This document shows, one piece after another, positions 1 through 12,400 of a stretch of 64,000 bases of DNA. The position numbers were made by a program, and so were the translations under genes. This DNA comes from Bugula neritina (lineage: Eukaryota; Bryozoa; Gymnolaemata; Cheilostomatida; Bugulidae): the NCBI GenBank assembly GCA_964035545.1, contig OZ037771.1, positions 4,267,128-4,331,127 on the forward strand, in the 5' to 3' direction. The notes under the pieces are model-generated. The model was not told the DNA's origin. It saw only the letters and a list, made by a program, of their open reading frames with translations, and searched no databases. How positions within the stretch are numbered: the stretch's first letter is position 1; each line of letters begins with the position of its first letter.

Positions 1-152
1 CTGCATTCAACTTTTTTTATATAACGTTTATGACACATTATAACGTTATATGTGTATAATATTTAGGTTAAGCATTATATAAACATAAAAATTCTTAAGT
101 TTAGGTAAATATGTATTTTACAATCAGCATTAATGCTTGAAAACTTTTATAG

Positions 153-1513
153 AGCCCAATGAGGCCAATTGGAACTGCTGAGATTAACGATGAGTTGTTT
201 GTTAATCCTGAGCCAACCTCAGAAAATAAATTTTTGGTAATAAATGTATTGTAAATGTTTTATAGTTTTCTGCACCAACAATAATTGCTTCTTTGCACTT
301 ACAATAGACTCTGGCACTAAATATAATTTATCATTGTTTCAATAAATAAACATTGTATTATCATTTTTAGAAAGACACAAATTCATAATATTTGTATCTT
401 TAGTTGCTAATCGGTTTGGCTATTCAAAGTGCACATGAGTAGCTACAATTAGAATCACTTTCCACGTTAAATTAAGAATATATGTAACTTTAATTTTGAA
501 GATATGACTGTAAATGCGATATAATAGACAGTTGTACAACATAAATTTATAGAGTGCCAGTAACCGTGGCCATAGAAGGGGAAATTTTGTTGTAAACCCT
601 GAATGGATTTCTGAAGACAAATCAGATCCTCCGAAGACAATCCGAACAATTGGTAGAGTGTACGAACCCAATGCTGTTGATTTCCACGGTGCACGAGATT
701 TACATGCCAAGACTTGGGAACAAGCTCGAATCTACCCGGGACATGGAACTAATCCTCATCTTGCTTTGCCAGGGTAAAATAAAATGAACCCAAGTTTTTA
801 ACATGAATATGACACCCTGGAAAAAACTTCAAAACTGTGAAATGTGGTAATTTTCAACTTGATCACAGCAGTTATTTGTGAATGCCACATAGGCTAGTAT
901 GAAACGTACAATGTAGTCTGATATACTAAGGAATGTGAGTTTGACAAATATCAATTTATCACAAATTGTAAATTTTTTTAGATATACTCCTTTTAAATAT
1001 GATCCATTGCACTACCGCGAAGGGAAACAGGAAATAGCTGACTCATGGCCCTACAATCAGTTTCAGACAGTCGCAGACCCGTTGGACAGTCAGCTGAGTG
1101 TTCCCGTTAGAGCACGAACAGCAGCCGGAACTTATTACACACATGTCCCAGAAGACAACAGCCAGTACACAAAAGAGCTGAATGACCTACATGCCGTGCA
1201 TGTTCATGATAAGATGACCTCGGGAAAACCCGACATTGAAACGCGAGAGTTTACCAGAAGTAACAGAGAAATCTTGTACGGCTACAATCGAGCAATCCCG
1301 AATGGCAGTGAGTATGCTGAAAAAGTTAGCTTGCCTCAGCCATACGGAACTGGTGGTCACAGGGAGCTTACTGATCTGTTCGCCAACACATATTCACGTA
1401 ATCTGCCCCAAATGTTGTTTCGGAAAGCTCAGCATGCCCATGCACCCTGGCATGCTTACATGTCGTTCTGTGATTGGGGTGAAGCACCCCGCCAGGCTAA
1501 GCCGGTTGCTTAG
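153..1513 (+). CDS. Unrecognised protein, 3' exons (5' end may lie outside window)
   Basis: Three exons join in frame: 153-236, 553-773 and 982-1513, about 278 codons, stop TAG at 1511-1513. Acceptors (ttttatag, atttatag, ttttttag) and donors (gtaata, gtaaaa) are consistent and the phases (0, 2) match. The first exon follows an acceptor-like site, so an upstream exon is likely, although an ATG at 159 could be the start. The product is soluble, with no signal peptide or membrane segment. It is rich in Tyr, Pro, His and Asn and has short turns such as YTPFKYDPLHY and HAPWHAYMSFCDWGEAPR near the C terminus. That composition resembles small axonemal or microtubule-inner proteins, but I do not recognise the family and this is only an impression. 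A possible AATAAA signal starts 3 nt after the stop. Confidence 0.75.
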
Positions 1514-2148
1514 ATAATAAAGCTTACATTGACTAATATGTCTGAATCAGTTCTCTTTCATAAGCTGGTCAATAGCCTGTGCAGTGAGTCAAGCAATTTC
1601 TGTATAACTTACATGTTTTCTTTTCCAATCATGTAATGTTGTAATCTATACGATTATTTGCTTTATTATGTGAAACTATGTGCTTATATAATGCTAATTG
1701 CTCAATTTTATTATTTTTATAGTTTGTTGCATATTTTTTTAATGTAATTGTATATTCGTATGGAGTTGTACGCTCAATAGAGTCGTCTTGTACGAAATAG
1801 TTGAAGAGTGTTTGAATGTTTCCGCTAATGGCTGAAAAGTTAAGCTCAAATGATTTTTGTCCATATTTTTTGTTGTAATTTATAATTTCATTTCTATTTA
1901 AATTTTCATTTGATATATTTATTTTTATGTCAAGTATTGAAGAAGCAAATAATGCATCTATGTGATTATATATATTTATACAATAATATATTCAATGTTA
2001 GCCATAAAAGGCCTTATTTGATCAATTTTTACAGTATACAACAGTTATACAATCTATTACAGATATTACCGAAAAAACTTGCCTGTGTCCAATTTTTAAT
2101 TTGATAATAGTATAAAAAATGTTTAGTATTGACTCCTAGATATATCAG
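1514..2148. other. Tail-to-tail intergenic spacer
   Basis: This AT-rich spacer separates gene 1 from the NUP54 stop codon and should contain both 3' UTRs. On the minus strand an AATAAA (tttatt at about 1918-1923) lies roughly 230 nt beyond the NUP54 stop and could be its polyadenylation signal. I see no coding exon here. Confidence 0.6.
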
Positions 2149-5100
2149 TTATCGCTGCGGGGCATCGCAATAACTAGCCTCCATTAAAGCCAAATCAGCC
2201 AAGTCGTCTTTTACTATTCCAATAAGTTCTTGCAGTCCTTTCTGTTGCTGGAGAAGATGCTGTAATATAAATTACAAGTATACATATTAACAAATATGTT
2301 CGTTACCAAATCAATAACATATAATAAAAAATAACATTGACCTTGCAATTGAAGCAAATCAAAAATCAGGTTGAATAGGAATATGATGTTGCACATTGTG
2401 CTTTTTCTATTTCCATTACCTAAAGAATGAAAAATGGTTGAACATATTTATTTAAAAGCTGATTAAAAATTATTTGCAATATTAGTACAAGTCGGAGTAA
2501 CAATTTGTTCAAAGATAAATAGAAAGCGACTTTTACACTTACAGATTTAATCTCCTCCGTAAGTATTTCATCTAATTGACCTTGACCTCCGTCACCGGCA
2601 GATGCAGCAAACGACTGATTCTGCAGACGTATTTGAGAGAGCAGTTCATTCAATCGACTCTGCATATAAAATAATAGTAAATAAATATTACATCAACAAT
2701 AAACCTGGTTAGTTAGACGGCAGTACTAGTGAATACTAGTGAATACTAGTAGTACTAGTGAGTGAGTAGTGAGTGAGAGTAGTGAGCGAGTAGTGAGTAG
2801 TAGTAGTGGTAGTAGTAGTAGTAGTAGTAGTAATACTATTGGTACAAGCAAGACTAATAATAGTTACATCATATGTAGTAGGGGTACTACTAGTGGTAGT
2901 ATTACTACTAATAGTATAACTAGTAGTAGGAGAAAGTCTATTAGTACTAGCTATAAGTTACAGTGCCCATTTAGTAACAGCTCTAGTAACAGTAGATCTG
3001 CAAGCAGGCACCCATAGTTAAATTAGTCTAAAACTGAACAACATTCAACACACTGTCTCCTTTGTATGACAGCATATCATCCTGTATACTACTAACTAAA
3101 TACATGGCTAAGATGACTGCACTAAAATGTACCATTGCTTGGACTAAATCTAAACTAAGCTAATAAGTAAACGTGGTATATAAAGATATTTATATCCCCT
3201 ACCCGAACACGGGAAAGGTGAGAAAGGTGAGAATAAAGATCCTGTTAACATGACGATGATTGATTAATTCAATACAAGGTTACTCTGAAAGTACCTACAG
3301 TATACAACATAAGTTTCAAATACTTATATCAGCACCTTGAACTGTGTGGGGGCATTAAGCTCCTGGTGTATGGCCTCTAGTTTGATTCTCAGCTGCTCCT
3401 CTTCTGCTAAGATGCCGTATCCCATTTTCCTGTGAATTTCCTGTTGCACAATGACCTTGAGTACACGGTGACCTAGACTGAGATGTTTGCGTTTGTACTC
3501 TTCAATACGGGACACCGTGGTAGCGTGACTCTGCTGCAGTGTTTTCATTTCCTCTTCAATCACCTAGTGAGAAATCATCAACACATAAACACTGATCTCT
3601 AAAACTATCAACTTAGGGCAGATGTCAAAAGAAACCACATTGCATTAAAGCATCTTATAATAATAGATGTTGGCACAAGAAAATAATATAAAAATACAAA
3701 AGCACATGCTATAAGCTGTCAAGATGACAGCATACTCTGACACTAAACTATATAATAATACACAAGCACATACTATAAGCTGTCAAGCATACTCACGTCT
3801 AAGCGCTGCTGATGGAATTTACACTGCTGCTCTTGATGTGTGAGACGTCGATGAAGCTCCGAGAACCCGACCATGGGGACAGGAAGTAGGTTCTTAGGGT
3901 CAGGGTTATCCTTCTTGGCTTGCTGCCAGAGGATTGGATCCAAACCTGCATGAAATAAATATCAAACTTCAAACCAGACAAACTATTTAAGTTAAAACGG
4001 CACAAATGAGCCAATTATGATCTGGTATAGAAAACATGAACACAATACAAATACTAATTTAATACACAATAACTGAACAAATTCATCCCTAGTTAAAATA
4101 ACTAGTATTATAATGATGCATTACAGTTTCACTTTAATTCAACATAACCTATCACTAGGAACAAACATGAAAAGATTGTTATATATTTTTAAACAATTAT
4201 AGTAAATTCTTAGTTGAAACCATTCCAAAAAGCTATTTGTTCCTATCAACAATATAATCAATATATTTAATTGCTTAGCTTTGATGATCTTAAATATTAA
4301 CTAAACCTGTCTCTAAGAAGTGCTATAGACTAGAATGTAAAAGGGTCATTTTTATTTAATTTAGTAAACACTCAAAATCTTCCGGTTTTTTTCTATTTTT
4401 CACAATTTAGCTGCTAATTTATTTGGGGTTTTGCCCAAAATTAATAAAATATCAATAGGCACAACTAAGTAATCAAGGCTCCTTTTAATTTTGCTTGATT
4501 TCATATGTTTTTTTCTAATTATCGAGTTAATTTGGATTTGCGGAGCGTCACAGTTTTTTTCGTGACGGTCCGAGAATAATAGCACAGAGCATTTGGTAAA
4601 CAGCTGACCAGAAGGGGGCGTGTCCAGGTAATATTGTAACGCTGACTCAGACATTGATGCCTTCGGAATAACCTGCTCTACGCCAGCATTCTTCAACTGA
4701 GTACTGACGTTACTCTGACACAACGCTTTGTGCAGAAGAGAGGCTTGCACCTTCTTCACACTGCCATTGGGTAGTCTATCTTGTACATAAACGACCATCT
4801 CAGTCCTGTGCATAACAACCAAGCAAGTATAATTACAGGTTTTTTAAAAACAAACTTAAGGGTATGAGGCCGTCTGCCTCTCCTCAAAAACATGATGAAA
4901 AGAACTTAACTTTCAAGATTTTTAGCAAATTATTGCTTGTCAAAAAGTTGATACAAATCTCACACAAGATAGAGAAGATTATATGCTTTGACTAAAGACA
5001 TGATTCCTACAAACTCACTTCTTATCTGGTAGTTCCCTGAGTGAATCCACACACACACTCAATGTAGGCTGGTTGCCTAGAAGCCCCGTAAGGAAGTTGA

Positions 5101-7177
5101 CAGATGCCTGCTGGTTATTCTGGAGGTCTAGCAGAGGCTTGTTTGTTATCAGTGCCACCAGACCATCCTCGTCTTTACTGTTTGGTATGAAGCTGTATCC
5201 CACTGCCTGTTCAAACACAATCCTCAACGGTGAACAGTTCTCATTACATATAAGCCACCAGTTCACCTGCAGGCTTCATAGTAATTATCGCAGCAAATAC
5301 ATACTCAGCAAAGAAAAATGTTATAGTCAAATGGCATACCTTGAAAGCACAAAAAGGATTTTCTGGAGTGAAATCTGCAGAGTTGTTCTGAGAGACGTAA
5401 CCCTTCCCAGTTCCCCAAAAGGCCTACAGATTAAAATACCCTATATGGTAGTACAATCAGTACACTACTTATTTACCATTTCAGCCAATTTTTATTACTT
5501 ATCACAACGGTACCCTGTCCAAGAAGCTTACGAAAAACTTACCTGTAGTTGATTCCATTTGGCTAAAATAGCGTCTCTTTCATCGTTGAACACAACTGGC
5601 ATGTGAACGGCGGATATTACAAGCATGTCATTGCTGACTGCAGTTTGCTGCTGCTGCGCCACATTCCCACCTACATTCATTTTGCAATAGCATTTCTATC
5701 ACAAGTATTCAGTAAAACTATTGCAGAAGAAAACTGAAACTTAAAATTTAAAGATGTAAATCGCTGTATTGTAGTATTTCACTGACCAAAAGCAGTTGCA
5801 CCTGTGGTAGTAAGCCCAGTATTTCACTTACCAAAAGCAGTTGCACCTGTGGTAGTAAGCCCAGTATTTCACTTACCAAGAGCAGTTGCACCTGTGGTAG
5901 TAAGCCCAGTATTTCACTTACCAAAAGCAGTTGCACCTGTGGTAGTAAGCCCAGTATTTCACTTACCAAAAGCAGTTGCACCTGTGGTAGTAAGCCCAGT
6001 ATTTCACTTACCAAAAGCAGTTGCACCTGTGGTAGTAAGCCCAGTATTTCACTTACCAAAAGCAGTTGCACCTGTGGTAGTAAGCCCAGTATTTCACTTA
6101 CCAAAAGCAGTTGCACCTGTGGTAGTAAGCCCAGTATTTCACTTACCAAAAGCAGTTGCACCTGTGGTAGTAAGCCCAGTTGGGGCAGTACTGGCTGCAG
6201 AGCCAAAATTGAAAGCCGATGCTGTAGTAGTTGTAGCCGGCTTTCCAAATCCAAAAGACGTGCCTCCACCAAACAAAGATGGAGCAGAAGTGGTGGTTGT
6301 GGCACCAAAAAGACCAGCAGAAGTGCTAGCTGGAGTTCCAAAGTTGAACGCAGAGGTGTTAGCGCCTGTGGCTGCAGTTCCAAAACCAAAAGAAGTTGTC
6401 GTAGAAACTGGGGCAGTGGCTGGTTTCGCACCAAAAGCTGTAGAACCAAAGCTAAAGGAGGATGCGGTGGTAGTTGCGGGTTTTGCACCAAAAGCTGGGG
6501 TGCCAAAACTGAATGGCGTTGTGGAAGCAGTAGTTTTAGCAGTGAAACCAAAGTTTGAGAGAGTGTTACCAGATGAAGTCGTACTCGTACCAAACCCTGA
6601 AACAATAAAATTCTTATTTCACAAAAACCAAAGAATTGCTAAAATCACATGTGATTCTCACAAAGTTAAATTATATTACTTATTTCTGGTTTCCATTCAA
6701 GCTAATTTACACTATTTGCAAATTTTCTAACTTCATCTCTTATATCAGCTGCCTTATTTAAATCAATCTACTTTCAAGATTTTGATAGCATGTATTGAAG
6801 ACTTGATTGCATGCACAAGCCTTAACTCTTCTATGTTTTTCCATGTATCTTACCTTAAGTCAACTCCTTGTATTTACATTGTAATTTCCTCTGGTCACAC
6901 CAAATTAATGCTATGCATTTGTGAGGACATTATGCTACGACAATGTTTATGATTCTATTTGATAAATACATGCTAAGGCCACCTGCTGTCACATTTCATT
7001 TGCGGTCCCATATTTTAAGCTGCTTGTCTTCAGCTATCATAAATCTTTTAGAATAAAATAAAAGAAATATTAGTTAATGAAATCAAACACTAACACAACT
7101 GACAACAGTTGAGTAACTACAAAATAATGAACAAATAAAATATTGCATCGTGGTTGAAGATACTTACCAAATGCCAT
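2149..7177 (-). CDS. NUP54: Nucleoporin p54 (FG-repeat nucleoporin)
   Basis: Ten exons in transcription order: 7177-7168, 6596-6147, 5670-5543, 5423-5340, 5206-5019, 4805-4609, 3945-3797, 3563-3336, 2659-2543, 2259-2149. All splice phases agree and the product is 553 aa (human NUP54 is about 507). Residues 1-153 form a Thr/Ala-rich FG domain with about 16 FG dipeptides, starting MAFGFG. The folded part carries family landmarks: NDERDAILAKWNQLQAFWGTGKG across exons 3-4, then NSKDEDGLVALI, and DPILWQQAKKDNPD. The C-terminal part is a coiled coil (EEYKRKHLSLGHRVLKV, EIHRKMGYGILAEEEQLR, ELNAPTQFK). In animals NUP54 joins NUP62 and NUP58 through this coiled coil to line the central transport channel, and its FG motifs bind transport receptors. 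The first coding exon holds only 10 nt. Exon 2 ends in an unusual 45-bp array that repeats its own donor (see repeat). Confidence 0.96.
2722..2960. repeat. Degenerate AGT/ACTAGT simple repeat in NUP54 intron 8
   Basis: A run of agtactagtg, gagtagtgag and agtagtagt units lies inside the intron between the NUP54 exons at 3336-3563 and 2543-2659. It opens a long Ser-rich reading frame on the plus strand purely because AGT encodes serine, so I do not call that frame a gene. Confidence 0.8.
5776..6180 (-). repeat. 45-bp minisatellite spanning the NUP54 exon 2 donor
   Basis: Nine tandem 45-bp units start at about 5776, 5821, 5866, 5911, 5956, 6001, 6046, 6091 and 6136. They are nearly identical, except that the 5776 copy has a changed donor (GTCAGT instead of GTAAGT) and the 5866 copy has one substitution. 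Read on the NUP54 strand, each unit contains ACCACAG, then the 15-nt block GTGCAACTGCTTTTG, then GTAAGT. The copy at 6136 supplies the end of exon 2; the others lie in intron 2. Between successive blocks is a 30-nt piece that begins GT and ends AG. If retained unspliced, the frame stops at once (GK-stop). Confidence 0.95.
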
Positions 7178-9480
7178 TTCAACAAAATTGAGAGATTCCT
7201 TCCTTTATGCTAACTCTGATCAGACAACCATATTCACAACAGCTACAATACAAAACAATGCAGACTTAACCTTCCCAAAAAGTAAAATCATTTCTAAATC
7301 ATTTACAATTACTAAATGAAAAGATGAAAAAATAGAAGCTTTAAGTTTTAGTTTATATTAAACATAATATTAATAATCATAATGATATCGTAATTATGAT
7401 TTTGATTTTAATATGATAATCATAATTGTGACTATTATTATCAATATGAATATTATTATGAATTTCTTAATCACAATGAGTGAATGACAATGGCATGGGC
7501 AGGCATGTGGCATGGCCATCATTACGACATTTACAAAATGAAAATCAAAACAAGTCAAACTCAATCACAATGGCTCATTTATTTTCGAGCTTTAAAGAGT
7601 ATGACAAACACATTGTCAATTAATACGCTAAGCTGGCAACAGCTAAGCTTTGTAATGCAGTGTTAATAGTGGTGGCTAAAGCCATTTTATAGAGCTTCAG
7701 TGGTGCCAAAACCCAATGAATTCGATATTTTAAATTTTTTTTACACTTATATAGAATAAAAGAAACTATCACAATCGCTGTGTCTCTTTTTATAGTCCTA
7801 TCTCATAAAATTTGTTGAACTTGTCCAATATTATCAACTTTTTAACCTACAAATATATCACAATTTCAATTAAAAATACTAAATTTAATATTTTAAAACT
7901 TTTAGTGTTAATTTGAGTTCAGATAAAAAAAGATAATTATTTACATGCAACGATTTCAATATTATTGTGTAGAGTTATCGCATTAATTATAACAAACATA
8001 GCTTTATAAGTATCACATATATCGTTTTTTTTTTTTCGGTTAACCCCTTCTTGCGTGATTCCAATCATGTTATGTGTTATTGGAGTTTTCTTTCTGCATA
8101 ACATCCAATTCATTTCAGGAAAAATGATCATCATGGCAAATAGTCAAATACTATTACTATTAGTATTACTATTAGTATTACTAATAGTAGTTGTAGTAGT
8201 TCTATTATTTGAAATTTGTGTTGTTGTTTAATTACCCGTTCATTTTATGATTATGTTCATGTTTTAATATTGATATTAATCTTAGTACTAACACTAACAG
8301 TAAATGTAATAGTAATACTAACACTAACAGTAACACTAATACTAATAGTAATACTAATACTAGTAGTACTAGTAGTAATACTGTACTAGTAGTTATGCTA
8401 ATACTAATAGTAATACTAATACTAATAGTGATACTTATACTAATACTAATACTAATACTAATAGTAATTCTGATTTTAAATCCTAATTCTAATACTAATA
8501 CTAATAGTAATACTATTACTAATAATTATATTAATGTTTATTATATTATAATTGATATTATCATAATAATAATGATAATTTGCTTTGTGATACTGATAGT
8601 GATAGTGATACTGATAGTCAATGATGTTTGTCAAACTCAATGTCATAGTGATATTAATAATACTATTATAATTATAGTCTCTGCTTCTATTTCTAGTTAT
8701 AGTATAAGTTATAGGTAATACTATTACTTATACTTATAGTTATAGTTATACTGAGTGTTATGATAATCATCATTATGATCATAGTGAAAGGCATCTATAC
8801 TGTTTACAAGTCTCAAAGTGAGATTATTTCCTTTTTCATTTAGGATAACACCAACAGCAAGTAGGTTCTTGTGAGTTTGTTCTAAGCCTAGTTTTGGTAT
8901 AAATAATAAATTTTATACCTTAGGTTAAAATTCAAGCAGCAAACGTATGTTAAAATATGTTGTGTGTATGTACATGCTTTTGTGAATGTCACAATCAAAC
9001 AACAAAATCGAAAATTGATCAACCACACAAGTTTTTATTCCAGTGGCATAAGTTCTGATCGACAACATATATTTGAATAACTGAGTTCTCTGAAACCATC
9101 TTTTTAAATTTTGTACATAGGACTCATTGATGTAATTTAGTTTTTCAGGATTTTGTATAAACTTTCATTTAATGTAGATACTAGATAAAGTACTTTAATT
9201 ATTTTTATGAGAGAGATTATAGAAAAACTATATGTTTTTAAGTCGATGTGAAGAAAATTTAACTATTAAGTTATCAATTCAGTTATAGTTCTATTTTTTG
9301 TCAGGCTTATGAGTTCATAATTATTATTCATTTTATTTTTTTTGATAAACTAGTGCAATTGTCATTTTGTCAACATGTTATATTTTGATAAAGTTGGTAT
9401 TTCAATCCAGCTAACACAATCATTACAACAACCAAAGTTACATGTTTGCTATCGGATATTTTTAGTGGCGTAGGTGAAGA
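7178..9480. promoter_or_regulatory. Divergent intergenic region between NUP54 and the ATP11 flippase
   Basis: The start codons of NUP54 (7177, minus) and the flippase (9481, plus) face away from each other across 2.3 kb, so this stretch must hold both 5' UTRs and promoters. It is AT-rich with low-complexity AATCAT-like (7360-7460) and ACTAAT-like (8150-8760) sequence. I could not identify a TATA box, initiator or transcription start with confidence. Confidence 0.6.
8150..8760. repeat. Degenerate (TACTAA/TAGTAT)n low-complexity tract
   Basis: Interrupted hexamer-like units (actattagt, actaatactaatag, gatactgatag) fill about 600 bp. They create a spurious Ile/Leu/Asn-rich reading frame. Very similar tracts occur in the other divergent spacer, at about 48600-48760 and 49730-49950. 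Confidence 0.85.
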
Positions 9481-12400
9481 ATGAAAATTCAAGAAGCTTT
9501 ACTGGGCTGTGCTCGGAGAACCCCTCTTCTCAAGGTTAGTGAGTATATCCACATGTGTATTGTTTTTAGGTGATGAAACTGAACTCTTACATTTTCATCT
9601 AGTTTTATTTATCAATATTTAGTTATTTTTTATGATTCTGATCAGCTGAAAAAAATAGTCACGTATCTAAATAATTGTATAAGCTGTGCTTAAAGAAAAT
9701 GATAACAAATAAAATACATTGAAAGCTATAATTTTTGACAAAATAGATTACCTTCTTTATGTTTATTTAGAACTTTTAGCATTTGTTTGATGCTGCTTTT
9801 TGAACACCACTGAGTCTATTAAATTCATGAAGAAATCATTTTGAAAACATCGCTTCTTAATTACTAAAGATAACCTAAAAAAAATAATGAAATAATAGCA
9901 AGCCTATTCAGTAATATTTTTTGCTCATGGACTTAAAAAAAATGTTATACCTTTGCTAATGAATCATGGACTCTAACATTCTGATTTAAAAGAAGTATAC
10001 TTAGTCGTTAGTGATAATATGATTTAAAACCCTCAACTGCCTTAACTTTGAAAGGCAATTTGTATCTATTCAACATTTTTATATAAGAAATATTTTACGT
10101 GAAAGACTCGTTTTTCACAGCCCCTTAAAATTATAATTTTAGATTAGCTAGTTTAAAAATACGGTATAAAACAAAACTATCGCCGGTCGAATCAGTTTGT
10201 GAATCTCTTGAAATAACAATCTATTCAGGAAATCTATAAATGAATTATAAAACAATTGAATTACTGAAGAGTTAATTTAAAACTGTTGGTATGCTTCTGT
10301 CATGAAACCTGAAAGAGTTGGAATATATTTATTAGCTTAGCATTAAGTAGTACTCTGCTAGTTGCTCTGCACTTTACTGATAGAGGATTTGTTAATCTAA
10401 GAATTCATTCTTCAGTCAACTGATTTCTTTCGTAACTAAGGATGAATATGCAGGCACAGCACACATTTTTCATGCATTATGACAAGATTTTTAGCTAAAC
10501 TTGTATAAGCACTAATTTATGACCTGACTGCTGGTCTTGCCGTTATATTAGACCTGCGTGTTTCCAAATTATCCATCAAACAGAAGCTTCTTCGGCCTGT
10601 TCTTTTTTTGTCTAAAATTCATGTTTGTGAGTTTCTTTCACTAGGTTATTTATGCATATGCTGTAACCATTATTAATCTAAATTACTTATACACTAAATC
10701 TAAGTGTGAATTTCTTTTTCATGCTGATATACATTAATATGCTGTTGTAGTTTTTATGTCATACCAGCATTGTCCAACAATGTTCATTGCAGACACTTGT
10801 ACCATATGTATAGATTATATACGATTTCTTTATAGAGGTGTGTGTCACCTGTACGCCCAGACAAGAGAATAGTCTACCTGGGAGGTAGATATGTAGATAT
10901 TGATGGAGAAGAAGCTACTGTGGATCAGAAGTACTGTGATAACACTGTAACCACATCCAAGGTACAGTTCACCCGTGCCTTTCTCTTCATTACTTTATAT
11001 TGTGATAGTTGAACAAGCTAACTAACAACGAAAGTTTCCTTTGACTTCTAGTTGTGTTTGGAGTCTTTTTACTCACTTTTGTAGGTTTATATGTGCTATA
11101 GGCTTGCATCATATGTTTGTGCAACATTTGCTACACACACTTGTGACGTACACACAACTGCAACATCTGCTATCTGAATGATTCAATCTGAAACCATAAC
11201 TTTATATTCAAATCTGTTTTTGCTACCCACTTAACTCTTAATGTTTATGTGAAATGGGAATCTGTCAAATTTCATTTGGGATGCTTTATATTTAGCTACA
11301 TATCTGCTTTTTCCTTTTTGGAAAGTGAAATTCTAACATTTTAATATTATTATTATTACGTTTTGAAAATGCTGAGTTAGTAAAATTTTGCCCTTATTTA
11401 TGATATCCTTTTATATTCCTAACTCTTGTAAGAAACCTTAAACTATAGTAGCACACCATTCACTCATGTAAGCTGCTATATTCTGCTATGCATATAGGGA
11501 TAACAAAAGCAACACTAACTCCCAATGTTCCTGAATATTGTTATTGTTACCGCTGGCAAGTCACCAAACACTGTCCCTGACACGTTTATACAAATAATTA
11601 GCAATATTGATGTTGTTAGTGCCATTGTGACTGAATGAACATTGAATATCTCTCTGATTGTAGTACACGGCTTGGAATTTTATCTTCAAAAATCTATATG
11701 AACAATTTCTAAGAATAGCCAACTTTTACTTCCTGGTAGTGGCTGTTTTGATGGTGAGTAACGGAGCACTATTGATTACTGTACTTTAGGAGCTTGTTGC
11801 ACACAATAGGGTTTTATATGGCATTAATTACCCCACACTTATGTCATACTCACATACACACACTATAATATATTTAAGTATCAAGTCTATACATTGTATG
11901 ATTACGCACATGGATTCCTCTGTGTAGGTATACCAGGTTGCAACACAATTTTTTTTCTAATTTCCTTAAGTTATGGGATGTTGTTAAATATTAAAATATG
12001 AAGTAGTCCAGTTTGTGTTGTATGTAAGCTATGATAGGATATGAGAACTAGTAATAGCAATAGTTGACTATTAGTAATAATACTAGCGAATTGACATTGA
12101 TAGATTGATTTTCATCACAGATATTCAATGGTAATGTGAATAAAATATATAGATATAACTTAAGGTATATGCAGATACACGATAATCACATTGATACTTT
12201 TATGAAAATATCGTTGTGCTGGTTTATGTATTGTAAACCTTTCGGCTGCGTATGTGATTAATTCACCATCTAGATAGCTTTAAAATCTACTTCATATAGA
12301 ATTAGATGATGTCAACCTAGTTAATGGCGTTGTTATATAATATTATTGATAGATAATTCATATGTCATCTGATTATGATCAGACATATAATATGGAGACC

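Noticed and set aside
2769-3017. Ser-rich 82-codon frame
   Set aside because: AGT repeat inside a NUP54 intron.
5748-6730. Long open frames on both strands over the NUP54 exon 2 region (Val/Pro-rich and Leu/Gln-rich)
   Set aside because: They are made by a 45-bp repeat, which is a multiple of three and so stays open, plus shadows of the true FG exon.
8395-8718. Ile/Leu-rich 107-codon frame
   Set aside because: Simple ACTAAT-type repeat in an intergenic region, with no conserved motif.
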